Source: JAGNGI01 sp035448825
GTDB taxonomy: Bacteria > Fidelibacterota > UBA2242
Length of the DNA stretch: 64,000 nt
Assembly (NCBI GenBank): GCA_035448825.1
Contig: DAOTJS010000006.1
Coordinates: forward strand, 38,430 to 102,429
Direction of reading: 5' to 3'
Below are positions 10,057-19,100 of this stretch, in pieces (position 1 is the first letter of the stretch; each line of letters starts with the position of its first letter). A program made the translations under genes and the position numbers. Below the pieces are notes generated by a model, which saw only the letters and a list, made by a program, of their open reading frames with translations, did not search any database and was not told the DNA's origin.

Positions 10057-10512
10057 TCAATCCGATCCCTCGAATTTGTTGATATGATCTTTAAATTCAT
10101 CCAGATCCTTAAATTTTTTATAAACTGAAGCAAACCGGATATAAGCCACTTCATCCAGTTCCTTGAGCTTTCTCATTACCAATTCACCGATCTGACTTGA
10201 AGGCACTTCACTACCAGAAGTTTCTTCGATTTCCTTCTCGATGTCAATTACCAGCGTCTCTAACTTCTCGGGAGAAATCGGCCGCTTGTTGCAGGCAATT
10301 TTAATACTATTCAAAAGTTTATTATGGTCGTATTCTTCACGACGCCCGTCATTTTTAATAATTTGAAGTGGGTATTCTACAACATATTCATAAGTCGTAA
10401 AGCGATGCCCACAGTCAATACATTCGCGACGCCGCCGAATGGCATTGTTTTTCTGTACAGTGCGCGAATCAATCACCTTGCTTTCCGGAGAACTGCAGAA
10501 AGGACAGCGCAT
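10057..10512 (-). CDS. nrdR: transcriptional repressor NrdR
   Basis: ATP/dATP-sensing repressor of ribonucleotide reductase genes. The 151 residues match the family length exactly. The N-terminal zinc ribbon is MRCPFCSSPESKVIDSR with the second pair in RRECIDCGHRFTTYE. The ATP-cone follows (IIKNDGRREEYDHNKL, then KIACNKRPIS). It starts 7 bases after glyA ends and is likely cotranscribed with it. No ribonucleotide reductase gene is present in the window, so its targets cannot be checked here. Confidence 0.97.
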   Translation of the reverse strand: MRCPFCSSPESKVIDSRTVQKNNAIRRRRECIDCGHRFTTYEYVVEYPLQIIKNDGRREEYDHNKLLNSIKIACNKRPISPEKLETLVIDIEKEIEETSGSEVPSSQIGELVMRKLKELDEVAYIRFASVYKKFKDLDEFKDHINKFEGSD

Positions 10513-10519
10513 AAATCAC

Positions 10520-11824
10520 CTATAATTTTATCTCTTGATAAAGTGGAAAATTGCCACAGAGTTCGCCAACCTCCGAACGCACTTTCCGGTGAACCTCTTC
10601 GGAATCAGGATTGCTCAAAACGCGGTCAATTAATCCGGCGATGTTCCGCATCTCCGCTTCGCGCATCCCCCGCGTGGTCAGCGCCGCGGTACCGATGCGG
10701 ATACCGCTGGTAATGAATGGGCTTTTTTGATCGAACGGCACCATATTTTTATTGGTGGTGATTCCGGATTCTTCCAGGATATTTTCAGCCTGTTTGCCGG
10801 TAATATTTTTATTATTCAGGTCAATCAATATAAGATGGTTATCGGTTCCACCCGAAACTAAATTGTAATCGCGATGCAGAAGTTCTTCCGCCAGCACTTG
10901 AGCGTTAACGATAATTTGTCGGGCATAAACTTTGAATTCCGGACAGAGCGCTTCCCCAAATGCCACGGCTTTGGCCGCGATAATGTGCATCAATGGTCCA
11001 CCCTGAATACCGGGCATAACGTTGGAATCTATAATTTCCGACATCATCTTCGAGCGTCCACTTTTGGAAGCCACCAAACCAAACGGATTTTCCCAGTCTT
11101 TGCCCATCAAGATCAAGCCGCCGCGCGGCCCACGCAAAGTTTTATGAGTTGTCGAAGTAACTATGTGGCAATATGGCAAGGGATCGGGATGTAAACCCGC
11201 GGCGATCAAACCGGCGGGATGAGCGACATCTGCAACCAGAAAAGCACCCACGCTATCGGCAATTTCTCTGAATTTGGCAAAATCCAGAAATCGGGGATAA
11301 GCACTTCCTCCGGCGATAATCATCTTTGGGCGATACTCACGAGCTAATTCCGCCAAGCGGTCAAAATCAATTCGGCCGGTGTCTTTTCTTACTCCATAGG
11401 AAATAATTTTGAACAGTTTTCCGGAAAAATTCACGGGACTGCCGTGCGTCAAATGACCGCCGTGAGCCAAGTCCATTCCCAGAACCGTATCGCCGACATT
11501 TATCAGCGAAAAATAGACAGCCATATTAGCCTGCGAACCAGAATGCGGTTGAACATTAGCATACTCGGCGCCGAAAAGTTCTTTCACTCGATCGCGAGCT
11601 AAGTTCTCGGCTTGGTCCACCGCTGCACATCCGCCGTAATAGCGTTTCCCTGGATAACCTTCGGCATATTTATTGGTCATAACAGAACCAGCGGCTTCCA
11701 GAACAGCTGGACTGACAAAATTCTCCGAGGCAATCATTTCCAGAGTTTGCCGCTCGCGCTCGATTTCAGCTTTAATCGTCTCTAAAAGAGCTTTATCCTG
11801 TTTAGCCAAAAAATTGTATTCCAA
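10520..11824 (-). CDS. glyA: serine hydroxymethyltransferase
   Basis: PLP enzyme that converts serine and tetrahydrofolate into glycine and methylene-tetrahydrofolate in the cytoplasm. The 434-residue product has the expected order: TLEMIASENFVSPAVLEAAG, NKYAEGYPGKRYYGG, QPHSGSQANMAVYF, DVAHPAGLIAAG, and the PLP-lysine region VTSTTHKTLRGPRGG. It sits in a run rpiB-glyA-nrdR on the same strand with a 6-base gap to rpiB. Identification is secure. Confidence 0.98.
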   Translation of the reverse strand: MEYNFLAKQDKALLETIKAEIERERQTLEMIASENFVSPAVLEAAGSVMTNKYAEGYPGKRYYGGCAAVDQAENLARDRVKELFGAEYANVQPHSGSQANMAVYFSLINVGDTVLGMDLAHGGHLTHGSPVNFSGKLFKIISYGVRKDTGRIDFDRLAELAREYRPKMIIAGGSAYPRFLDFAKFREIADSVGAFLVADVAHPAGLIAAGLHPDPLPYCHIVTSTTHKTLRGPRGGLILMGKDWENPFGLVASKSGRSKMMSEIIDSNVMPGIQGGPLMHIIAAKAVAFGEALCPEFKVYARQIIVNAQVLAEELLHRDYNLVSGGTDNHLILIDLNNKNITGKQAENILEESGITTNKNMVPFDQKSPFITSGIRIGTAALTTRGMREAEMRNIAGLIDRVLSNPDSEEVHRKVRSEVGELCGNFPLYQEIKL

Positions 11825-11830
11825 TTAGTG

Positions 11831-12271
11831 TTAACCTTCCAATTTCATTATTTTTTCGACGCGTCGAATGTGGCGGGGATCATCCGAAGTAGGCGTTTCC
11901 AAAAAGGTTTTCAATATCTCTTTTCCGGCTTCAACGGTAATAAAGTCGGCCCCAAAACAGAGCACATTAGCGTGATTGTGCAGGCGACTAAGCCGGGCAA
12001 TTTCAGGTTGATAAGCCATTACCGCCCGAATGCCATGAATTTTATTAGCCGAAATGCACATACCGGCTCCTGTCCGGCAAATAAGCACACCGAATTGGGC
12101 GCGACCGGAGGTAATAGCTTCAGCAACGGCTCGGGCATAATCCGGATAATCCGCACTATCGTCACTATTGACACCAAAATCAATTACTTGATAGCCTGCT
12201 GAGCGCGCAAATTCGATTAATGCGTTCTTCAGGCGATAGCCACCGTGATCGGCTCCGAATGCAACTACCAT
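11831..12271 (-). CDS. rpiB: ribose-5-phosphate isomerase B
   Basis: Interconverts ribose 5-phosphate and ribulose 5-phosphate. The 146-residue protein has the RpiB/LacA signatures FGADHGGYRLKN (near residue 6), DYPDYA, and the active-site loop LICRTGAGMCISANKIHGIRA with the catalytic Cys, then SRLHNHANVLCFG. It ends 6 bases before glyA, and 2 bases separate its start from the upstream TPR gene, so the three are probably one transcription unit. Confidence 0.96.
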   Translation of the reverse strand: MVVAFGADHGGYRLKNALIEFARSAGYQVIDFGVNSDDSADYPDYARAVAEAITSGRAQFGVLICRTGAGMCISANKIHGIRAVMAYQPEIARLSRLHNHANVLCFGADFITVEAGKEILKTFLETPTSDDPRHIRRVEKIMKLEG

Positions 12272-12273
12272 AC

Positions 12274-13560
12274 TTAATTCTTTTTAGGCTCGGTTGTAAT
12301 CCACTTGTATTCCGGGCTAAGCGGTCGGTAACTGGTGCGAGCCGTGCCTTTGGCATCATAGCGGTTATAGAACCATTCTTCCGGGGTTGGGATCAGGTAT
12401 TCTTTAAGGTGATCAACTCGTGATTTGACACTGGTATCGCCCAATTCCATAACTTTTAGATAATCGTCGTAGGCTAATTTATAGACTAACTTGTCTTCAA
12501 AATTCATTTGACGCCCGGTGGTATAATAATCGGCGGCGGCATAATAGAGATCGGCTCTAATTTTGTAGGCTTGGGGTGAATTGGGATCAATGGCGATAGC
12601 TTTTTGGGCATATTCCAAGCCCTTCGGAAAATCAGCCAGCAGTTGACAGCATCGAGCGGCTTGCTGGATAACATTCAAATCTTTGGGAGAAATATTCTTT
12701 AAGATTTGATCATAGGCTTTTAGGGCTTCGGCATAATTATTTTTCTGAGTGAAATTAAGTTCAGCAATGTTGCTCAAAGCTTCTAGATTTTTAGCATCTA
12801 GTTCGGCAACTTGTTGATAAACCACCAAGGCTTTATCGTACTCGCGCTGTTGCTTAAGAGCGGATGCATATTCCAGACCATAGCGAATATTGGTGGGATT
12901 CTTTTCCCATTGTTCTTTTTGAATGGTGGTAATGTCTCTGCCGAGCTTCTGATAAGCAAGAATGCGGTCGTTAAGGGCTTGTTCATCATTAGGATTGAGT
13001 TTTAAAATTCCATTGGTAGCATAGATGACATCCTCGTAACGCTGGGCATTGAGATACAATTTTACTAGGGTGCGATAGAGCTCAATATCCTCCGGCGCAA
13101 TTTCAATCATTTTTTCATATTCCCGAATCTCGAGGTCAATCTTACCCTTTAGACGGTAGATATAAGCTATATTTTTCTTTAAAAAAAGGTCATCCGGCAA
13201 ATATTTTTCACCTGCTAAATAAACATACAGGGCACTATCGAGATAAATGCTATTTTCACTGGCTAATTGCTGATAAGCTCTTCCCCAATAGGGAAAAAGG
13301 TCTTTAGCATATTCCTCTTCACAGCCAAAGCTGCTCATTTTCTTGTAATTTTCAATTGCGCTTCTCCAGTTTTGATTCTGGTAATAACTATACGCAAAAC
13401 TTAAATACAGATCGCACTTATCCCGATCGATCATCAGATGAGCTCCTGCGTGTTCCATAACCGGTTCGCCGGACTCAGGCGAAGGGGGAGCGCAGTTCAT
13501 TAATCCAATAGCAAGGCAAATGATTATCACCATCTCGATAAAGTAAAAACATCTTTTCAT
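12274..13560 (-). CDS. TPR repeat lipoprotein
   Basis: A 428-residue periplasmic or membrane-anchored TPR protein. The N-terminus is a signal peptide with a lipobox (AIGLMNCAPP). At least six TPR units follow, for example SYYQNQNWRSAIENYKKM, VYQQVAELDAKNLEALSNIA and GLEYAQKAIAIDPNSPQAYK. No enzymatic domain is seen, so the role is presumably scaffolding or assembly. It is placed between a PorV/PorQ-like protein and rpiB. Confidence 0.78.
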   Translation of the reverse strand: MKRCFYFIEMVIIICLAIGLMNCAPPSPESGEPVMEHAGAHLMIDRDKCDLYLSFAYSYYQNQNWRSAIENYKKMSSFGCEEEYAKDLFPYWGRAYQQLASENSIYLDSALYVYLAGEKYLPDDLFLKKNIAYIYRLKGKIDLEIREYEKMIEIAPEDIELYRTLVKLYLNAQRYEDVIYATNGILKLNPNDEQALNDRILAYQKLGRDITTIQKEQWEKNPTNIRYGLEYASALKQQREYDKALVVYQQVAELDAKNLEALSNIAELNFTQKNNYAEALKAYDQILKNISPKDLNVIQQAARCCQLLADFPKGLEYAQKAIAIDPNSPQAYKIRADLYYAAADYYTTGRQMNFEDKLVYKLAYDDYLKVMELGDTSVKSRVDHLKEYLIPTPEEWFYNRYDAKGTARTSYRPLSPEYKWITTEPKKN

Positions 13561-13578
13561 ATAATCACCTCATATATT

Positions 13579-14802
13579 TTAGTGCTTTTTATACTTCCTA
13601 AACCAAGGTTCACCGGTCGTGATACAAAAGTGAATATTCAGTATTTTCTCATTTCCAATTTCATCTGATAAAAAGCCATTTTTTAAACCGTAAGTTAATG
13701 CGAAATCCATTCGATTCAAATTATAAAAAAATGGTAGACTAATACCGGCCGTGATACCGTATTCGCGGATTCCGGAATTTAGATAGACCGGTTCGGTTTG
13801 ATAATAGGCACCACCGCGGTAATATAATTTCTGTAAAAAGGTATTCTTAAATGCTTGCCCTGGTGATTTTTCTAAACCAACTCCCACCGCGAAAGAATTA
13901 CGGCTGTCGCTTTTAAACTGTTGAAATATGTAAAATTTTTGGAATAGATCAGCTTCGTAGATACCATATTGCATATCGGCATTTAGGGCTAGATTCTTGG
14001 TTACCGGCAAATTAATTCCAACTTTGATAATTGTTGGAAAATTAATAGGATCGGATTTTATAGTAGTATCGGGGCCATAGTTATTTTCTATGAAGGTCGA
14101 GCTTTTAAACTTATTCCCCTTTTCGATAGTTGCGGCCAGATTATAACGTTGACTGTGATCACTTAGCAGAAGACCAATGGTAATGCGATTGCCATCAACG
14201 GCTATGGTGCGTTTATAGTAACTTTCTAAGTCATTGTCGGAATCAATCTCGGTATGATTACGAACCACATAATTACCGAATAAAAGTTGAGCTTTTAAAC
14301 CAACCGCTAAATTTGGCGAGACTCGGTAACCGGTACCGAGATATAATTCTGAGATTCCTCCGGACAATTCCACGGTGGAATTATATTCAAATTTATCACC
14401 TTGAAATATCAAGGAATCTGCGAAACTGACTGAAGACTTCATTCTGGTTAACGGCGCCAGACCGATAGCGAGACCGACTCGTCTGCCAACCGGTAGTTTA
14501 AAAGCAAAGCCCGAAAAGTTTACCATTTTACCTTTGAAATCAAGTTCAGGAATGGAAAGAGTTGAAGCGTACATCTGCCCTTGTAAAGAAGTGCTACCGA
14601 ATCCTTGCCAGAGCGCCGGATTAGACTGATTTAAACTCATCGAGTCTCGAACGGCTACCCCGGCTCGCCCCATTCCTAAGATGCGCACTGAATTGGCTGG
14701 TGATTCGACTCCGAAGCCGTAATTGGCGTAATATGAGATTTGTGCCCAACCGTTTAGACTGAGAACCAATAAGAATAAAATAGCGCGTCGAGATGTCTTC
14801 AT
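13579..14802 (-). CDS. PorV/PorQ-like outer membrane protein
   Basis: A 407-residue predicted beta-barrel with a signal peptide (to about residue 21). It has the paralogue-typical start ANSVRILGMGRAGVAVRDS followed by LNQSNPALWQGFG, which matches the NPA pattern of the PorV/UPF0164 group. Alternating strands run to the end, including GVGLEKSPGQAF and DFALTYGLKNGF. The start overlaps the end of the upstream lipoprotein gene by four bases (ATGA-type), so they are translationally coupled. A T9SS role is possible but not shown. Confidence 0.65.
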   Translation of the reverse strand: MKTSRRAILFLLVLSLNGWAQISYYANYGFGVESPANSVRILGMGRAGVAVRDSMSLNQSNPALWQGFGSTSLQGQMYASTLSIPELDFKGKMVNFSGFAFKLPVGRRVGLAIGLAPLTRMKSSVSFADSLIFQGDKFEYNSTVELSGGISELYLGTGYRVSPNLAVGLKAQLLFGNYVVRNHTEIDSDNDLESYYKRTIAVDGNRITIGLLLSDHSQRYNLAATIEKGNKFKSSTFIENNYGPDTTIKSDPINFPTIIKVGINLPVTKNLALNADMQYGIYEADLFQKFYIFQQFKSDSRNSFAVGVGLEKSPGQAFKNTFLQKLYYRGGAYYQTEPVYLNSGIREYGITAGISLPFFYNLNRMDFALTYGLKNGFLSDEIGNEKILNIHFCITTGEPWFRKYKKH

Positions 14803-16049
14803 TCTTCCTGCATCGTTAATATTTCCATACGGGGACGTCGTGCCGGGTTAGAATCTTCGCTTGGATAAAATCCTAACATAGCCGGGTAAAGTCCACTGGG
14901 CGAAATCCATAAGGCTACTCCAAAATTGCTGATATTACCACTGGTAAAAAGTTGTACCGTACCGGGAATTTTCAAAGTCAAAACGCTATCGTTGGCTGAA
15001 AAAGTTCGTGAAGTAATGTAGGATGAAACCGACGGTGAAAACGACCCGCCTTCCCACTCCGCTGAATCCAATAAAGTAATGTATATAGTATGAGAACTAC
15101 CGTAATCTTCAGTTAGCTCCGAATTGACATATAAATAAAGATTAGCACCGGCGATGAATAAATTCTTATCAGTTATAAGCTCCTCTACCCGAAGTTTTAG
15201 GAAAGTATAGGCGGCTTTTCCGGAACTGATCAGCAGGGGCTGGGGCAATGTCTCGAGGTTCTTTTTAAACTCCGTAATAGTTACATCTTCGATGCCTGCC
15301 AGAGTGGTAGTGATAGTATCGCCATCATTGCCTTTATATGAAATAATAATACGGGGATAATAATTAGTTTCTCCCGAATAGATTATTCCCAGACCAGCAT
15401 CCGAACGATCAGCCGGCTTAATTACAATGCCATAATGCGATTGGGTCGTGTCGCGCCATTTTGCGATAAAAGGTATGGTCAAATCGAGTACTAATGTATC
15501 CGCATCCGAGTAGGTAAAAGTTTTCCATTCAGTCAGTGAATAATTTTCAAGGCTGAAATTAGTGCTATTAGTACTGTCTTCCGACCAATCCGCCACCCCC
15601 TCACCTTCCATTGAAGCGATTGTCATTTCTAAAGACGGGTGAATAGCAGTATCATTCAGCAGGTAATTACCAGTTACTAGAACCAATTCACAGGAGAGGA
15701 TTTTATCCAAGGGAAGAGTATCAAGCGGTGCTCCTAATGTATTGAATAACAAGAGGCTGTAAGCTGTAAGGTTATCATCCGTTCCTACTACTAAATAGGA
15801 ATTGAAACCGATGTTAGGTTCGGCGAAAATAGTCGTGTCCATTATAAAATTCGCACTGACGCTGACCGAATCAAAACTGCATAAATTTTTATTTAAAGGC
15901 AAGGTGGGAATTTTTTCAGAGCAACCAAATAATAAAAGGCAAAAGAAAATCGCCGCTGTCCGGCGATAATCAATTTTTACATACCGTAACTTTGACCAGA
16001 CACGGTCGAAATATGGTTTATAGATGTTCCATAATATTGACGATTTCAT
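14799..16049 (-). CDS. secreted lipoprotein, DUF4270-like
   Basis: No enzyme motif is seen. I take the ATG at 16049 (416 residues), which overlaps the end of the glycosyltransferase-like gene by 32 bases; there is no better start before the signal region. The signal segment ends in a lipobox at Cys43 (LLLFGC), with an unusually long, basic n-region. The body is beta-rich and repeats motifs such as GFNSYLVVGTDDNLTAYSLL and LTIPFIAKWRD, consistent with a DUF4270/DNRLRE-type outer-surface lipoprotein. In Bacteroidetes, as I recall, a DUF4270 lipoprotein commonly sits beside a short glycogen-synthase-like gene, exactly the pairing seen here. The family call is by pattern and context only. Confidence 0.5.
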   Translation of the reverse strand: MKSSILWNIYKPYFDRVWSKLRYVKIDYRRTAAIFFCLLLFGCSEKIPTLPLNKNLCSFDSVSVSANFIMDTTIFAEPNIGFNSYLVVGTDDNLTAYSLLLFNTLGAPLDTLPLDKILSCELVLVTGNYLLNDTAIHPSLEMTIASMEGEGVADWSEDSTNSTNFSLENYSLTEWKTFTYSDADTLVLDLTIPFIAKWRDTTQSHYGIVIKPADRSDAGLGIIYSGETNYYPRIIISYKGNDGDTITTTLAGIEDVTITEFKKNLETLPQPLLISSGKAAYTFLKLRVEELITDKNLFIAGANLYLYVNSELTEDYGSSHTIYITLLDSAEWEGGSFSPSVSSYITSRTFSANDSVLTLKIPGTVQLFTSGNISNFGVALWISPSGLYPAMLGFYPSEDSNPARRPRMEILTMQEE

Positions 16050-16854
16050 CTGCCAATTTTTGCCAATTTTCAGGGGATTCACCATTTAATTCATAAGAAG
16101 AAAATTTCTTCTTATCATGCTTTATAATCTCGCTGAAAGCAGGATCTTTCTGATATTTTTCCAGCAAATTTTCATCTTTATTGATGATTAAAACGTGATC
16201 GCAATAGGGAATAGCCGCAGCTACTACATCTAATCGCCCATCAACACTATTCTGAAAATCAAGGTTGTTCAATCCAATCTTTTGGTATTCTGTTATCTTA
16301 AAGTTGGAACTGTCAACTTTGGAGTGAATGATTTGCAGGATTTTTACCCCCTCACAATATTCTTTGTCCACTAAATTGGATTGCATAAAAAGGGGAATGA
16401 GGCTCGTTTGCCAATCGTTGCAAATAATTACTTCCGGTTTCCAACGCAGATAGCTCAGGGTAGTAAGAGCCGCCATCGCGAAATAGCCAAATCGCACCGA
16501 GTTGAGATATTCATCCGAAACGCACTCGGTCGGATAGAGATTTTTATCGGAGTTATTAAAATAATACGGATGCTCCAGAAAATATACCTGGACTTTAGTA
16601 TTGGGAATAAAAGCCGATTTGACTGAGGCTTTGATGTTTTCACCGCGGTACCAGAGGTCCATTTCGCGCAAGCGGATTACTTCTCGTAAAATATAGCGTC
16701 TTTCACTAATGAAGTTATATTTAGGCATCATTAGGCGAAAATCGTATTTGCGCTCGTTGAATACCATTGGGATTTCCTTGGAAAAGCTAGCCAGTTGATA
16801 AGTTTCGGCAAAAGGAATAATCTCAGAGGTCAAAAAATATATTCTCTTAATCAT
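16018..16854 (-). CDS. glycogen/starch synthase N-terminal (GT5) domain protein
   Basis: A 278-residue protein that matches only the first Rossmann domain of GT5 glycogen synthase. It has an N-terminus like IYFLTSEIIPFAETYQLASF, the phrase LRWKPEVIICNDWQTSLIPL (the DWxxxL motif), and FLEHPYYFN. The ADP-binding C-terminal GT-B domain with its KxGL motif is absent; full enzymes are about 480 residues. A stop follows EIVNIMEHL and the next gene overlaps, so this is not an obvious truncation. Bacteroidetes carry a similar ~270-residue protein annotated as glycogen synthase. Catalytic activity alone is doubtful; a regulatory or partner role is possible. Confidence 0.7.
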   Translation of the reverse strand: MIKRIYFLTSEIIPFAETYQLASFSKEIPMVFNERKYDFRLMMPKYNFISERRYILREVIRLREMDLWYRGENIKASVKSAFIPNTKVQVYFLEHPYYFNNSDKNLYPTECVSDEYLNSVRFGYFAMAALTTLSYLRWKPEVIICNDWQTSLIPLFMQSNLVDKEYCEGVKILQIIHSKVDSSNFKITEYQKIGLNNLDFQNSVDGRLDVVAAAIPYCDHVLIINKDENLLEKYQKDPAFSEIIKHDKKKFSSYELNGESPENWQKLADEIVNIMEHL

Positions 16855-16862
16855 AAGTAATT

Positions 16863-17765
16863 TTATTTAATTAGTTGTTTGGCGCTTTCAGCGTATTCAC
16901 TTTTCGGATACAAATTGATCAATTTTTGAAATTCATCCCTTGCTCTTCTCTGGTCACCCATTTGTTTATAACACAATCCAATTTTATACTGTGCATCATC
17001 ATCTTTATCAGTATTAGCAAAATTCCTGACTTTTTCAAACTCAATGATCGCCTGCTGATATTGTTTCAACGAATAGTAACTTTCTCCGATCCAATACTGG
17101 GCATTATCGGCCAGCTCGTTAGCCGGGTCATCGGCAATTAATTTGCGGAATAAAGCGATAGCCTCTTCAAATTTACCATTCTGGTGCAGACTCAAGGCAT
17201 TCAAATACCGATCTTTATAGGCAATGCTGGGCGCAATAATGGCCCGATTGGTGGCTTGGCGAGTGTCTGTCTGACTTGCTGAATTGTAATCACTGATACT
17301 ATTGGATAACGAAACCAAACGATTCTCTAGGATGACCAGCTGCGATAGAATTTCAAAATTGATACTGTCGGCATAGCGCGTTCTTTGCTCGGCATTATTC
17401 AGTCGTTTCTGCATATTGGCTTGTTCGCTTGCCAGAATATCGAGTCTGTTTTCGAGACTGGCGACAGTTTGTTGAAGGGGCTCAATCAACTTATTAATTT
17501 CAGCGGCAAGTGCGGCTGGAATTTCAGACTCTTTTTCTTTGGCAGTCAATGAATTAACTGTCTTGGTAAGACTGACAATCTGGGTTTTTAGATCGGAAAT
17601 ATCCATTGCTAACCGGTCGAGACTGCTGGCTATCTCGGCGTTGCTAAGCCTTTTTTGTTCCGAACGAGCATAATCAAGATTTACTACCATTAGGCATAAC
17701 GTAAGTATTAAAATTCTACCGAACGCTGGCTTAAAGTTCAGTTTGTTTTTTATTGGTTCTATCAT
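16863..17765 (-). CDS. YbgF/CpoB-like coiled-coil and TPR periplasmic protein
   Basis: Tol-Pal-associated family protein with an N-terminal coiled coil and C-terminal TPRs. The start at the ATG at 17765 gives a usable signal peptide (about 300 residues in total); a TTG at 17810 would add 15 residues without a clear ribosome site. The coiled coil covers about residues 40-160 (ISDLKTQIVSLTKTVNSL, NRLDILASEQANMQKRL). The C-terminal part has the YbgF signatures YWIGESYYSLKQYQQAI and DAQYKIGLCYKQMGD. No tol or pal gene is nearby. Confidence 0.75.
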   Translation of the reverse strand: MIEPIKNKLNFKPAFGRILILTLCLMVVNLDYARSEQKRLSNAEIASSLDRLAMDISDLKTQIVSLTKTVNSLTAKEKESEIPAALAAEINKLIEPLQQTVASLENRLDILASEQANMQKRLNNAEQRTRYADSINFEILSQLVILENRLVSLSNSISDYNSASQTDTRQATNRAIIAPSIAYKDRYLNALSLHQNGKFEEAIALFRKLIADDPANELADNAQYWIGESYYSLKQYQQAIIEFEKVRNFANTDKDDDAQYKIGLCYKQMGDQRRARDEFQKLINLYPKSEYAESAKQLIK

Positions 17766-17849
17766 ATTATTAATGACATAAATTGTTATGAAAGCTACGA
17801 AATTTCTCAATAAAAATGAAAAAAATATTTTCGGTCGGCATTTGACAAT

Positions 17850-19100
17850 TTAATATTGTTTGTCTATTCCTATATTGAGAGCCAATCCTACCAGAATAAA
17901 ACAGGTCATCAAAAATGACCCGCCATAGCTGACAAATGGCAGAGGTAGTCCGGTAACCGGCATCAATCCAATGGTCATTGCTACATTAATAATCACATGT
18001 ATGCCTATAATACTGGCGATCCCGATCATACAAAGCGAACAAAAGCGATCTTTCTGACGATAAGCAATATTAATACAAATTAGAATAAAAGCCAGGAATA
18101 GCAATAATACTACTAACACCCCTATGAAACCATATTCTTCTCCGATTACCGAAAAGATGAAATCAGTATGCTGTTCTGGTAAAAATTTAAGGTGAGTTTG
18201 CGTTCCTCGAGCTATGCCCTTCCCAAAAAGACCTCCGGACCCGATGGCAATTTTCGACTGAAGAACCTGGTAGCCAGTACCCTGCGGATCGGCATTAATA
18301 TTAAAAAGTGTCAAAATCCTTTGTTGCTGGTAGGGCTTAAGACCATTCCATAAAAACGGAGTGGTAAAACCAAGCGATAGGTTTAACAACATAATTGTTA
18401 GAGAAGTCCTTAGTTTTTCTTTGGTTAAGTACAAAACAAAAACTACTATAACAACCCAGATAAAAAAAGTGTAAAAGTTAAAGGCGGTTACTATACTCAA
18501 GACCGGAGCTATGATGATAAAAAGATGAAATAAACGAGCACCGGCCCAGTACAGCATCGGAAATAACATACCAAAATAAATAATTGACGTTCCCAAATCC
18601 GGCTGTTTAAGCACCACAGCCATCGGCAGTAAAGAAAGTAGGGTCGGAATCAACACAAATTTAAAATCTAAATTAGAGTAGGAAGTACTGGCTATAAAAC
18701 GAGCAATTGCCAGCATAACCATTATTTTCATAAACTCAGAAGGCTGAAAACCGGCCGAGCCCAAAGTTATCCAGCGGACTGTACCAGATACCGATTTACC
18801 AAAAAAATAAGGTAATAGCAGAAGGCCAAATCCCAATAAATACAAAATGTAAGCCGAGTCATAAATCAATTTTTTCTGCAAAAAATAAATAGTTGCGGCA
18901 ATCAGACTGCTTAGCACCAGCCAAATCAGTTGCCTCCCAATAATCTTCTCAAAAAAAGAACCTTCCATATTTAATGAGGCGCTATAAATGGATAACATTC
19001 CTATTAAACACAATAATCCTACAATTACTAGAATCGCAAGGTTCAAGTTTGAAAAAGAATTCAAAAAATTGTTTATTCTCTTAGAAATTGGTGGGTGCAT
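17850..19100 (-). CDS. rodA: rod shape-determining SEDS glycosyltransferase RodA
   Basis: Integral membrane peptidoglycan polymerase that works with PBP2 in the elongasome. The 416-residue protein has about ten membrane segments and the SEDS signatures GFQPSEFMKIMVMLAIARFI, KQPDLGTSIIYFG, GSGGLFGKGIARGTQT, FLPEQHTDFIFSVIGEE and TGLPLPFVSYGGS. The start overlaps the end of mrdA by 20 bases, so the pair is coupled. Confidence 0.96.
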   Translation of the reverse strand: MHPPISKRINNFLNSFSNLNLAILVIVGLLCLIGMLSIYSASLNMEGSFFEKIIGRQLIWLVLSSLIAATIYFLQKKLIYDSAYILYLLGFGLLLLPYFFGKSVSGTVRWITLGSAGFQPSEFMKIMVMLAIARFIASTSYSNLDFKFVLIPTLLSLLPMAVVLKQPDLGTSIIYFGMLFPMLYWAGARLFHLFIIIAPVLSIVTAFNFYTFFIWVVIVVFVLYLTKEKLRTSLTIMLLNLSLGFTTPFLWNGLKPYQQQRILTLFNINADPQGTGYQVLQSKIAIGSGGLFGKGIARGTQTHLKFLPEQHTDFIFSVIGEEYGFIGVLVVLLLFLAFILICINIAYRQKDRFCSLCMIGIASIIGIHVIINVAMTIGLMPVTGLPLPFVSYGGSFLMTCFILVGLALNIGIDKQY

